DNA from: Streptomyces sp. NRRL F-6676
GTDB lineage: Bacteria; Actinomycetota; Actinomycetes; Streptomycetales; Streptomycetaceae
Direction: 5' to 3'
NCBI RefSeq assembly: GCF_000725625.1
Contig: NZ_JOHS01000021.1
Coordinates: 1-64,000 of the forward strand
DNA: 64,000 nucleotides
A program made the position numbers and the translations under genes. The notes under the pieces were generated by a model, which worked only from the letters and a program-made list of their open reading frames with translations, did no database searches and had not been told where the DNA came from. Of the stretch, positions 28,300 through 35,157 are shown piece after piece. Position 1 is the first letter of the stretch; each line of letters opens with the position of its first letter.

Positions 28300-28638
28300 T
28301 CATGCGGCGCGCTGTTCCTCGGGGTAGGCGCATGGCACGCAGGTGCCGAGCGAGGCGGGGATGACGTATCCGGCGTCGCGCCGGCACTCGGGGCAGGTGC
28401 GGCGGGCGGTGTTTGCGGTGGCGAGCGCGGCCCACTTCGCCGGGGTCATCGGGCGGACCGGCAGCGCCAGGTCGACGCGGTAGAGGTAGGCGACCAGCGG
28501 CGCCCGGCGCCGTCGTGGGCGTTCGAGGGTCGCGGCCACGTCCTGCCCGCCGGGCCGAAGCCCGCGTGCCCGCAGCTGGCGCCGGGTGGCCAAGCCGTCC
28601 GGCGCCAGGTGCCAGGGGTGGACAGGCAGCGTGTTCAT
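28300..28638 (-). CDS. RRQRL-type zinc-binding protein
   Basis: 112 residues with TRRQLRARGLRPGGQD, the helical motif that names this actinobacterial plasmid family, and two CxxC pairs (RRTCPECRRDAG and GTCVPCAYPEE) forming a probable zinc ribbon at the C-terminus. Family members sit next to transfer genes in Streptomyces AICEs and plasmids. It may bind nucleic acid; no enzymatic residues are seen. The start overlaps the GGDEF gene by ATGA. Confidence 0.82.
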   Translation of the reverse strand: MNTLPVHPWHLAPDGLATRRQLRARGLRPGGQDVAATLERPRRRRAPLVAYLYRVDLALPVRPMTPAKWAALATANTARRTCPECRRDAGYVIPASLGTCVPCAYPEEQRAA

Positions 28639-29246
28639 GCCGCGCCGCGCCGGCCGGAGCGGCGCCCGGCAACGGAGGCGAGCAGACGGCCGATCCGGGC
28701 CCGGCGCAGTCCGTGCGGGGTGCGCTTGGCCGCGTACATCGCCTCATCCGCCCGCCGCAGCAGGGCGGACAGGTCCTCGCCCGGGTGATCGGATCGGCGT
28801 ACCCAGCCCAGCGACACCGTGGTGTGCACTTCGGGGGCGCCGTCGATCGGACGGGCGAGGACGCGGGCCAGGGTGGCGAGGCGTTCGGGGGCGTTGTGGT
28901 CGCGGTCGACCAGGACGGCGGCGAACTCGTCCCCGCCCAGTCGGCCGACCACGCCGTCACGGCCGACGCCGTGGGCGAGGCGGCCGGCGACGGCGGCGAG
29001 CAGGGCGTCACCAGCGGCGTGGCCGTGGGCGTCGTTGACCTGCTTGAACCGGTCGACGTCCGCCAGCACCACCACCGCCCGCTTGTCGCGCAGCAGACGG
29101 CGTGCCCGGCGGGTGAAACCCTCCCGCGTCCACAGCCCGGTCAGCGGGTCACGACGCGCGGCATGCAGACGGCGCACCATCCACACGGCGTGGACGGACC
29201 ACGCGACGGCAGGCAGCGCGGCGGCGGCAACGGCGAGGAGACTCAC
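28635..29246 (-). CDS. Membrane-anchored GGDEF diguanylate-cyclase-like protein
   Basis: 203 residues. One N-terminal membrane helix (about 3-23), then a complete GGDEF domain: DPLTGLWTREGF at 33-44, metal-binding LADVDRFKQVNDAHGHAAGD at 61-80, and GRLGGDEFAAVL with GGDEF at 104-108. All catalytic residues look intact. The inhibitory site RxxD nine residues before GGDEF is absent (GRDG instead), so product inhibition is not expected. No sensor domain or EAL partner. It is coupled by GTGA to the upstream four-TM gene and by ATGA to the downstream zinc protein. It makes c-di-GMP or another cyclic dinucleotide; which is unknown. Confidence 0.88.
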   Translation of the reverse strand: MSLLAVAAAALPAVAWSVHAVWMVRRLHAARRDPLTGLWTREGFTRRARRLLRDKRAVVVLADVDRFKQVNDAHGHAAGDALLAAVAGRLAHGVGRDGVVGRLGGDEFAAVLVDRDHNAPERLATLARVLARPIDGAPEVHTTVSLGWVRRSDHPGEDLSALLRRADEAMYAAKRTPHGLRRARIGRLLASVAGRRSGRRGAA

Positions 29247-30361
29247 GCGCTCGCCCCCGCCCGCTCGGCACGCAGGGCGTCACGCAGCTTGCGGGCGTTC
29301 ACCGGCGACGTGCGGACGGCACGGCGGATACCCTCAGCCGTCACCTTCCCGTCCGGCAGACCAGCCACGGCCGCGCGCGCCTCGCTCAGCAACTCCTCGT
29401 AGGTGCGCTTGGAACGGGGCGACTTCGCCGCGTCGGGGACACGGCCGGTTGTCCCACGCGGCCGGGTCGATTCCGCCGGGACGCTCCGCCGCGAGGGTGT
29501 CTCGATCGGGGCGGGAGCCGGGGCGGGGATGGCGGGGTACGGCTTGAGGGTGGGAATCGACTTGCCCGCGTCGACCGCGACCGGTTCCGGCACGGTCAGC
29601 CGGGCCAGCGTGACCACCGGCGCCGGGGTCGATCCACGCAGGTCAGCCGTAGACCGTTTCCTTGTCGTCTCGGTAGATTCCTCCGCATTCGTGCCCGGAG
29701 TCGGATCGAGGGCGGGCACGGTGGCCACGCCGACGAACATCGACGCGAGAGCGGCGTCCGCGCCATCGGTGATCCGATCGCGCTGGACGTCCAGCAGCCT
29801 CGATCCCAGCGCCACATCACCGACCCCGACCCTGCGGGCCAGCCGCCACGACTTGCGCTCGGACCACTTCTTGACCCGGTCACTGGGGTGGTGGGCGGCG
29901 CGGGCCCGGTGGTAGGCGAGCGCCTGCACCAGGTCGGCGGTGCGCCGCTCGTTCTCCGCGTCGCGGCCGTCGGTGTGGACCACGATCCGCCGGGCCAGGA
30001 ACGCCATGCCCTCGGCCGAGACGGACATGCCCATAGGGGTCAGGGCGTAGATGATCGTGCGGCCGAGGTCGGGCGCGGCCATCGCACCCATGACGGCGGC
30101 CCCCGCCGGCAGCGCCCACAACCCCGCCCGCACGATCCCCGGCGAGGACTGACCCAGCATCGTCAGACCGAGCAGGACCAGCGCGAGGACGGCCGTCGCA
30201 CCCTCACCGGCGGCGAGCGCCCCCAGCGCGGTACCGGCACCGTAGGCGTGACCGATGTTGCTGTAGGTGCCGATCCCGCCGACCACGCCGGTGGCGAGCA
30301 TCGGAACGAACGCGGCCGTCAACACCCCGACCTGCACCCGCGACAGCTTGGCGGCACTCAC
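29243..30361 (-). CDS. Four-TM conjugal-transfer-type protein with cytosolic tail
   Basis: 372 residues. Four hydrophobic helices occupy roughly residues 10-130 (VLTAAFVPMLATGVVGGIG, ATAVLALVLLGLTML and two more). Then follow a charged helical region (YHRARAAHHPSDRVKKWSER), a Pro-rich linker and a C-terminal helical domain (YEELLSEARAAVAGLPDG... VRTSPVNARKLRDAL) that resembles the wHTH tails of actinomycete plasmid membrane proteins, SpdB-like or DUF2637-like. GTG start overlaps the stop of the PycTM-like gene. A transfer or replication-localisation role is likely from context. Confidence 0.75.
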   Translation of the reverse strand: MSAAKLSRVQVGVLTAAFVPMLATGVVGGIGTYSNIGHAYGAGTALGALAAGEGATAVLALVLLGLTMLGQSSPGIVRAGLWALPAGAAVMGAMAAPDLGRTIIYALTPMGMSVSAEGMAFLARRIVVHTDGRDAENERRTADLVQALAYHRARAAHHPSDRVKKWSERKSWRLARRVGVGDVALGSRLLDVQRDRITDGADAALASMFVGVATVPALDPTPGTNAEESTETTRKRSTADLRGSTPAPVVTLARLTVPEPVAVDAGKSIPTLKPYPAIPAPAPAPIETPSRRSVPAESTRPRGTTGRVPDAAKSPRSKRTYEELLSEARAAVAGLPDGKVTAEGIRRAVRTSPVNARKLRDALRAERAGASA

Positions 30362-30807
30362 AGCGCACCCCCTGCCGTGATCAGCGCAGCGAGGATGAGC
30401 AGGAGTCCGCCGGCGGCGATGAGGTCGACCGCGCGGCGCAGACTGGCGAACTTGGCGACCGCCAGCCGGGACAGCCCGGCAATGTCGGCGGCCATCTCCC
30501 GCTGCACCGTCGCCGTGATCTCCTCAGCCGTGAGCTTGGCCCACAGCGGGAAACCGTGCCGACCGGACAGGTTCGGACGGACCGACCGCAGCAGCAGACC
30601 AGCCGCGCCGACCAGCAGCGTCAGACCGGCGCCGCCGGTGAGGTAGGCGGCTGTGTTGAGCGGGAGGTCGCGGGCGACCGTCCAGGCGCCGGCGAGGACG
30701 GCGCCGACGAACGCCAGCAGCAGCGCCGTTTTCGCGTCCGTCCGTGCGATCTCCGCCTTGACCTCCGCGTGGGCGGCGCTCAGGTTCTTCTCTGTCGCGG
30801 TGTTCAC
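30358..30807 (-). CDS. PycTM-like (Pycsar effector family) membrane protein
   Basis: 149 residues starting with GTG at 30807. The N-terminal amphipathic helix has KAEIARTDAKTALLLAF (the RTDxKxxLLL motif of PF18967/DUF5706 proteins). Two TM helices follow (about 28-45 and 52-74), then VRPNLSGRHGFPLWAKLT, a cytosolic helix (REMAADIAGLSRLAVAKFASLRRAV), and a final TM helix (126-146). In Pycsar immunity such proteins damage the membrane when a cyclase signals infection. No PycC-type cyclase is present, but a GGDEF gene lies one gene downstream in the same coupled operon. Assignment is from memory of the family motif, not from a search. Confidence 0.72.
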   Translation of the reverse strand: MNTATEKNLSAAHAEVKAEIARTDAKTALLLAFVGAVLAGAWTVARDLPLNTAAYLTGGAGLTLLVGAAGLLLRSVRPNLSGRHGFPLWAKLTAEEITATVQREMAADIAGLSRLAVAKFASLRRAVDLIAAGGLLLILAALITAGGAL

Positions 30808-31073
30808 GCGGCACCCCCGGCCAGGTTCGTACCGGCCGTGCGGTTGACCAGCGCGACCTGTACGGCCAGCGCCCGGCGCCGGGCCCGGCGGATGCGGCGG
30901 TCGTCCAGCTCGCTCGGGGTGCGGTCCAGGGTGGCGATGTGCGCGTCCAACAGGTCGACGTCCGCCAGGATGACGGGCATCTCCTGCTCGATCGCGTCCA
31001 GTTCCGCGTCCGTCGGCTCCATGAAGTCGGCGAACGCGGTAACAGCGTCCTGAACAGTAACGATGTCTTTCAT
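30804..31073 (-). CDS. Small acidic/basic plasmid protein (DUF6284-like)
   Basis: 89 residues, MKDIVTVQDAVTAFADFMEP, acidic in the first half (TDAELDAIEQEMPVILADVDLLDAHI) and strongly basic in RRIRRARRRALAVQ. I recall this family as a fixed member of Streptomyces plasmid transfer operons, named DUF6284. No known catalytic motif. The bipolar charge suggests a helix-bundle DNA- or protein-binding factor. The stop overlaps the GTG of the next gene by four bases. Confidence 0.75.
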   Translation of the reverse strand: MKDIVTVQDAVTAFADFMEPTDAELDAIEQEMPVILADVDLLDAHIATLDRTPSELDDRRIRRARRRALAVQVALVNRTAGTNLAGGAA

Positions 31074-31190
31074 TGGGTCGTGGTTCCTCTCGCAAGGTGG
31101 CAACGGCCCGAACCGCACCCCCGGAGTAGCCGCTCCGGGGGTGCTCGCCGTTGTGGTGGGCCCCTGCCGCATGTGCGACAGGGAGCGGAG

Positions 31191-31217
31191 TGCCCCGGCC
31201 GGGAGTCGAACCCGGCC
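31191..31217 (-). other. tRNA 3'-end-like hairpin (T-arm plus acceptor strand)
   Basis: On the minus strand CCGGG-TTCGACT-CCCGG forms a canonical T-arm and is followed by CCGGGGCA, like a tRNA acceptor 3' strand. No matching GCCCCGG 5' strand or D-arm is found upstream, where two tiny genes lie. It is a tRNA fragment, a tRNA mimic, or a simple hairpin before the DUF6284-like gene. Confidence 0.4.
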
Positions 31218-31250
31218 TGCGACCATCGGGGCGGTAGAAGCGGCGGCTGT

Positions 31251-31328
31251 TCAGGCCGCGTGCGGGTGCGGACGGGGTGGACGAACGGGCAGCGGCGGTT
31301 TGGTGCGTTCGTGCTCGGTGCTGGCCAT
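31251..31328 (-). CDS. 25-residue peptide, Pro/His-rich
   Basis: Reads MASTEHERTKPPLPVRPPRP then HPHAA. Its ATG overlaps the stop codon of the preceding 34-residue gene by one base (TGATG), so it is likely translated by coupling. I recall similar Pro/His-rich peptides at the head of other Streptomyces transfer operons, but no function is known. Confidence 0.5.
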   Translation of the reverse strand: MASTEHERTKPPLPVRPPRPHPHAA

Positions 31329-31432
31329 CAACGACCACCCCGAGCCCGGGCGTTGTCCTCGCTGCGCTTGTTCGCCTCAGCGGCCTTACGGGCGAGTTCC
31401 GCCCGCTCCGCGTCTGTCAGACTCGTGACCAC
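31328..31432 (-). CDS. 34-residue charged peptide
   Basis: GTG start at 31432 with a strong ribosome site (GGAGG, five bases upstream). It reads VVTSLTDAERAELARKAAEA and ends KRSEDNARARGGR, a single charged helix. It is the first gene of the leftward operon and is coupled to the 25-residue gene. The good ribosome site and coupling make it likely real despite its size. Confidence 0.55.
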   Translation of the reverse strand: MVTSLTDAERAELARKAAEANKRSEDNARARGGR

Positions 31433-31886
31433 AGGTGCCTCCTATGCAGGTGCCTGTACGCGGTCCTCGGGGTGCCACCCGGGGGCCGCTCCTGTTGTGG
31501 AGCGGTACTTCCGGCTCCCCGCGCTCCCACCCGTACGGCCCCACGCTCAAAGCGAGGTCCGGACAGGTGGGAGAGGCAGCCGGCCGCAGCGTCAGCGCTG
31601 CGAAACCAGAGGCGGACCGAAGTGCTGTACAGGCGCCGCCGGCTGGTCCATCACGGCGACGCCCGAAGTTGTCGTTGGTGCATGAGGTCTCCCGTTGGTC
31701 GAAGGGGCACGAAAAAGCACTGCAAGGGGGACCACGTCCCCACCCTCCGGCCGTTGCTCGCGGTCACCGGGCCACCTCGCCAGTACGGGCCGAAGCCCTG
31801 TTCCACCTGGCCTTTAGCGGAGTTGCAGCGTCCCCGCCCTCTGCCGTTCGCTCGCCTTCTCGTGCCGCAAGGGCACAGGAATAGCA

Positions 31887-31910
31887 AGACCTCAACTCCT
31901 GTTGAGGAGA
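31887..31910. promoter_or_regulatory. Operator-like inverted repeat 1
   Basis: CCTCAAC-TCCT-GTTGAGG, perfect 7-bp arms at 31890-31907. A degenerate AGTCCTC/TTAGGAG copy follows at 31911-31925. Confidence 0.65.
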
Positions 31911-31962
31911 AGTCCTCTTTAGGAGTCGGCCACGACTATGGCCTGTGTCGCAGTCAGTCGTC

Positions 31963-31980
31963 AAGACCTCATGAGGACTT
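31963..31980. promoter_or_regulatory. Operator-like inverted repeat 2
   Basis: AAGACCTCATGAGGACTT, an 18-bp palindrome with one mismatch, 35 bases before the GntR start. Its core CCTCATGAGG is related to repeat 1, so the GntR protein probably represses itself here. Confidence 0.68.
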
Positions 31981-32014
31981 AGGCTGTGGGGGCTACGAAG
32001 TGAGGAGAGATCGC

Positions 32015-32803
32015 ATGGCGAAGCGGTACGAGAAGATCGCGGACGAACTGCGCGAAGAGATCCGAAGCGGGCGGCCGGCCCCTGGGGAACGGCTGCCCGC
32101 GGAAACCGCGCTCGCGGAGAAGTACCGGGTGAGCGTGCCGACGATGCGGCAGGCGATGAGCGTGCTTCAGGCCGAAGGGCTTGTTGAGCGCGTCCATGGC
32201 CGCGGCACCTTCGTGCGCAAGGAGCGGACCCGCAACCTGCGGTCGAACGAGCGACACCAGTGGGAGAAGGACCGCGCTCGCAACCCCTTGGAGGAGCGTG
32301 CCGAGACGGGATCGACGGAGCACGACACCGGTCTCACCCTCTCCGACCTCGTCTTTCATGCGGAGTACGCCGAGATCGCGGCGGACGACGAACTAGCCAG
32401 CGTCTTCGGCGTCGAGGCAGGGACGAGGCTGCTCGAACGGCGTTACCGGACGCGGCAGCGGGATGAAGACGCGCCCTTCTCGCTCATCTCCTCATATCTC
32501 GTGCACGAGATGATTGCGCCGAACCCGGAGCTTCTGGACGCCGGCAAGGAGCCTTGGCCGGGCGGTACCCAGAACCAGCTCTATACCGTCGGCATCGAAC
32601 TTGGCTCCATCGAGGAGCAGGTCACTGCCCGGCCGCCTACGGTCGAAGAAGCCGAGGAACTGGCAGTCTCTCCGGGTGTCTCCGTCATCGTTCTCCGCAA
32701 GACGTCGAGAGCGACAGACGGCCGAGTTGTGGAGTACTCGCGGGTCATTCTCCCCGGTGACCGGACCGAACTGACCTTTGTGACCCCCCTGCGGAAGTGG
32801 TGA
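32015..32803 (+). CDS. GntR-family regulator, KorSA-like
   Basis: 262 residues. The N-terminal winged HTH has KRYEKIADELREEIRSGRPAPGERLPAETALAEKYRVSVPTMRQAMSVL, a classic GntR/HutC head. The C-terminal UTRA ligand domain spans about residues 95-260 (LERRYRTRQRDEDAPFSLISSYLVHEM and PSVSVIVLRKTSRATDGRVVEYSRVILPGDR-like strands). In pSAM2 the KorSA protein of this type holds transfer in check. Ribosome site GAGGAGAG precedes the ATG. Its stop overlaps the glycosyltransferase GTG, so the regulator and that cargo gene share expression. Confidence 0.9.
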   Translation: MAKRYEKIADELREEIRSGRPAPGERLPAETALAEKYRVSVPTMRQAMSVLQAEGLVERVHGRGTFVRKERTRNLRSNERHQWEKDRARNPLEERAETGSTEHDTGLTLSDLVFHAEYAEIAADDELASVFGVEAGTRLLERRYRTRQRDEDAPFSLISSYLVHEMIAPNPELLDAGKEPWPGGTQNQLYTVGIELGSIEEQVTARPPTVEEAEELAVSPGVSVIVLRKTSRATDGRVVEYSRVILPGDRTELTFVTPLRKW

Positions 32804-33576
32804 AGGTGGCTCCCACACAGACGATCTCCGTCCTTACGGCGGTGCACGCTCCCGGCGCGCACTACCTCCCGGACGCGTACAAGTCCCTGCTCGCACAGGA
32901 GCTTCCGCCCGGGTGGGGATGGGAGTGGATCGTGCAGGAGGACGGCGAGAGCACAGACGTCGAGCCGCACGTGCCGGACGATGCCCGGGTGTCGTTCGGG
33001 CAGGGCCGTTCGGGACGAGCCGCGATGGCGCGCATGCTTGGCCTGGCCCGTGCGCGCGGCGAGATCGTGAAGGTGCTGGACGCCGACGACCAGCTGCCGC
33101 CCGGCACGCTCGCGCGAGACATTGACGCTCTCCAGCGGCGACCGGATGTCGGTTGGGCCACGTCCCGCGTGCTCGACCTGCTTCCGGACGGCAGCACGGT
33201 GGGATTCGAGGGGGACCCGCCCGAGGGGGAACTGGCCCGGGGCAGCGTCCTCGAGTACTGGCAGACGCACGACTTCCGCGCCCCTGTGCATCCCGCGACC
33301 TTGGCTGTGCGCAGTGACTTGCTGCTGTCGCTCGGAGGCTGGATGGCTCTTCCGGCGAGCGAGGACACCGGATTGCTCCTCGCGCTCAGTGCTGTGAGCA
33401 CGGGATGGTTCCACGCGGAAACCGGACTCTTCTACCGGAAGTGGCCCGGCCAGGTCACGAGCGACGCCGCACATACCGCGCCGGCCGAACGGGAGGCCCG
33501 AATGGCAGTGATTCAGGCGCGAGCCGAGGCGTTGGCGGCCACGAACTGGTCTTACTCCCCGGCGGCGGGCGGCTGA
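32800..33576 (+). CDS. Family 2 glycosyltransferase (GT-A fold)
   Basis: About 258 residues. TISVLTAVHAPGAHYLPDAYKSLL is the N-terminal nucleotide-sugar fold, followed by EWIVQEDGES and the metal motif KVLDADDQLPPGTL near residue 92. HPATLAVRSDLLLSLGGW marks the acceptor side. No membrane helix, so it is cytoplasmic. The GTG at 32800 overlaps the regulator stop as GTGA; a GTG three bases earlier is possible. A glycosyltransferase tied to the control gene of a conjugative element could modify a surface or secreted molecule; substrate unknown. Confidence 0.85.
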   Translation: MKVAPTQTISVLTAVHAPGAHYLPDAYKSLLAQELPPGWGWEWIVQEDGESTDVEPHVPDDARVSFGQGRSGRAAMARMLGLARARGEIVKVLDADDQLPPGTLARDIDALQRRPDVGWATSRVLDLLPDGSTVGFEGDPPEGELARGSVLEYWQTHDFRAPVHPATLAVRSDLLLSLGGWMALPASEDTGLLLALSAVSTGWFHAETGLFYRKWPGQVTSDAAHTAPAEREARMAVIQARAEALAATNWSYSPAAGG

Positions 33577-34160
33577 CTCTCCCGTCGGCTCTCCGGAAGA
33601 ATCAGAGCGCGGGCCGAGTGGTCCGCGCTCTGGAATGTGCCCAACACCCCCAGGTCTGCGCGCGCGGCCTCGTGGAACGCGTTGATGGCACGGAACGCCT
33701 CACGATTGAGGTCTCGCCACTCCGACAGCGGCCCCTCCGTCGTCCCGCGGGCTCGCCAGTCCACCGCTTTCGTTGCGGTGTTCACCGCGTGCGCGGCCTC
33801 AATCACGTCCTCGTGCGCAAGGAGCATGACCCGCTCGAAAGCCCGACTCCGCGCGGCCTCCGCATCCGTCAGGTCCTCCGTGAGGCGGTCGTTCGGGCGG
33901 ATCGGCTGGGCGAGACCGGTACGTGCTTCGTAGAGTGCCACGGCGCTGTAAATGCACGTACGCACGGCGTCGACATACTGCGCGTACGTCTCCAGCTTCC
34001 GTTCGTCCCAACGGGTGAGCAGGACGTGCCGGACACGCTGCCGCTCCAACAGGTGGTTCGTGAGGTGCGTCGTCAACGCACCGATCACGACGGCTGCGAT
34101 TGTGACGACCTGCCCGACAAGGTCCACCCCGGCTCCCCCTGTGTCCGCGACCGCGGACAT
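33552..34160 (-). CDS. Hypothetical protein with one N-terminal TM helix
   Basis: About 202 residues from the ATG at 34160 (MSAVADTGGAG); an ATG at 34184 is possible but would overlap the FkbM gene. One TM helix (LVGQVVTIAAVVIGALTTHL) is followed by a basic LLERQRVRHVLLTRWDERK and a long helical cytosolic domain. I have seen similar proteins in Streptomyces without assigned function. Its 3' end overlaps the convergent glycosyltransferase gene by 25 bp. Confidence 0.65.
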   Translation of the reverse strand: MSAVADTGGAGVDLVGQVVTIAAVVIGALTTHLTNHLLERQRVRHVLLTRWDERKLETYAQYVDAVRTCIYSAVALYEARTGLAQPIRPNDRLTEDLTDAEAARSRAFERVMLLAHEDVIEAAHAVNTATKAVDWRARGTTEGPLSEWRDLNREAFRAINAFHEAARADLGVLGTFQSADHSARALILPESRRESQPPAAGE

Positions 34161-34164
34161 GATC

Positions 34165-35085
34165 TCAGGGCAGGCGGTCGGCATCCACCCGGGAGAAGAC
34201 GAGATCCGATTCCCCGGTCACGTCGCCCTCCAGGCGCGGCAATGGGGACAGCGGCGCGTGTATCGCGGCCGGGTAGGAGGCCGGTGAGTAGTCGTTCGCG
34301 AGGCGGTACGGATGGAAGCCGGCGGACGCGAAGGTGCTCAGCAACTCAGCGGCCGAGTCCCCCAGCTCTGCCATCCGGGACGGCGTGACTTCCACGGTGA
34401 TCTCAGCGTCGGGCCGGAGCCGGCCGAGTAGGGGAGCGAGGCCCCGCACGGCCTTCCCTTCTGCGCCTTCCACGTCAATCTTGATGACGCGGGCCCGCTG
34501 AACCTCGTCGTCGGACAGCAACTGATGCAACGGCGAGGCGGGCACCTCGTACCGGGCCTCAATCGGGCCCTCGTACGGGACGATGCTGTTCGCCCCCATG
34601 TTGGCGGAACTGGCGAGCACGAGACTGAGCGTCTCCTCGCGGTCGGACACGGCCTGATTGGCCACGCGTACGTTCCCCGCGCCGTTCAGCCGCAGGTTCT
34701 CCCGCAGTAGCTCCGCGAAGGGCGGTGACGCCTCAACCGCGACGACACCGCCGCTCGGTCCGACCAACCGCGCCCCGAGCACGGAGTAGTACCCCACGTT
34801 CGCCCCTACGTCTACGAACACGTCTCCGGGCTTGAGACGGCTACTCAACCAGCCCGTGAGGTTCGGCTCCCACACGCCGAACACGTAGATGTACCGCTGA
34901 ATGAGGTCCCGCGTATCGACGTTGAACCGCGCCCCAAAGCGAGTACGGCACTGCCGACGCCTGGCCGCTTCCCGCAATGAGTTGTTTAGATGGGCGCCGA
35001 CGATGCGCGGCTTGGCTACGGTGCCGGGGGCGTATCGGACGTAGGCCCGCGTCACGGCCAGAGGAAAAATAGTAAAACTCGCCAT
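34165..35085 (-). CDS. FkbM-family SAM-dependent methyltransferase
   Basis: 306 residues. The SAM-binding motif I is VFVDVGANVGYYSVLGARL near residue 88, with GGVVAVEASPPFAELLREN next, and IKIDVEGAEGKAVRGL near residue 200 (FkbM signature). It O-methylates a sugar, glycan or natural product. The ATG at 35085 has AGGAG six bases upstream. It ends just before the TM-protein gene. With the glycosyltransferase on the other side it may form a glycan-modifying cargo set. Confidence 0.9.
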   Translation of the reverse strand: MASFTIFPLAVTRAYVRYAPGTVAKPRIVGAHLNNSLREAARRRQCRTRFGARFNVDTRDLIQRYIYVFGVWEPNLTGWLSSRLKPGDVFVDVGANVGYYSVLGARLVGPSGGVVAVEASPPFAELLRENLRLNGAGNVRVANQAVSDREETLSLVLASSANMGANSIVPYEGPIEARYEVPASPLHQLLSDDEVQRARVIKIDVEGAEGKAVRGLAPLLGRLRPDAEITVEVTPSRMAELGDSAAELLSTFASAGFHPYRLANDYSPASYPAAIHAPLSPLPRLEGDVTGESDLVFSRVDADRLP

Positions 35086-35157
35086 AGTGATCTCCTGCGG
35101 CTGCTGAAGACGGGCGCAGCAAGGCTGGGGCCCAGTTGCCGAGCAGACCGCTATCGA

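Larger units (their letters stand above)
31433..32014. promoter_or_regulatory. Divergent control region of the AICE
   Basis: 582 bp between the leftward transfer operon and the rightward GntR gene. No gene seen. It holds both promoters and, near the GntR start, three related CCTC/GAGG inverted repeats (see next entries). Base composition between 31880 and 31980 is lower in GC than the surroundings, as expected of a promoter. Confidence 0.65.

Noticed and set aside
31185..31290. Full tRNA gene on the minus strand
   Set aside because: T-arm and 3' acceptor strand are good, but no matching 5' acceptor strand or D-arm could be folded, and two coupled small genes occupy that space.
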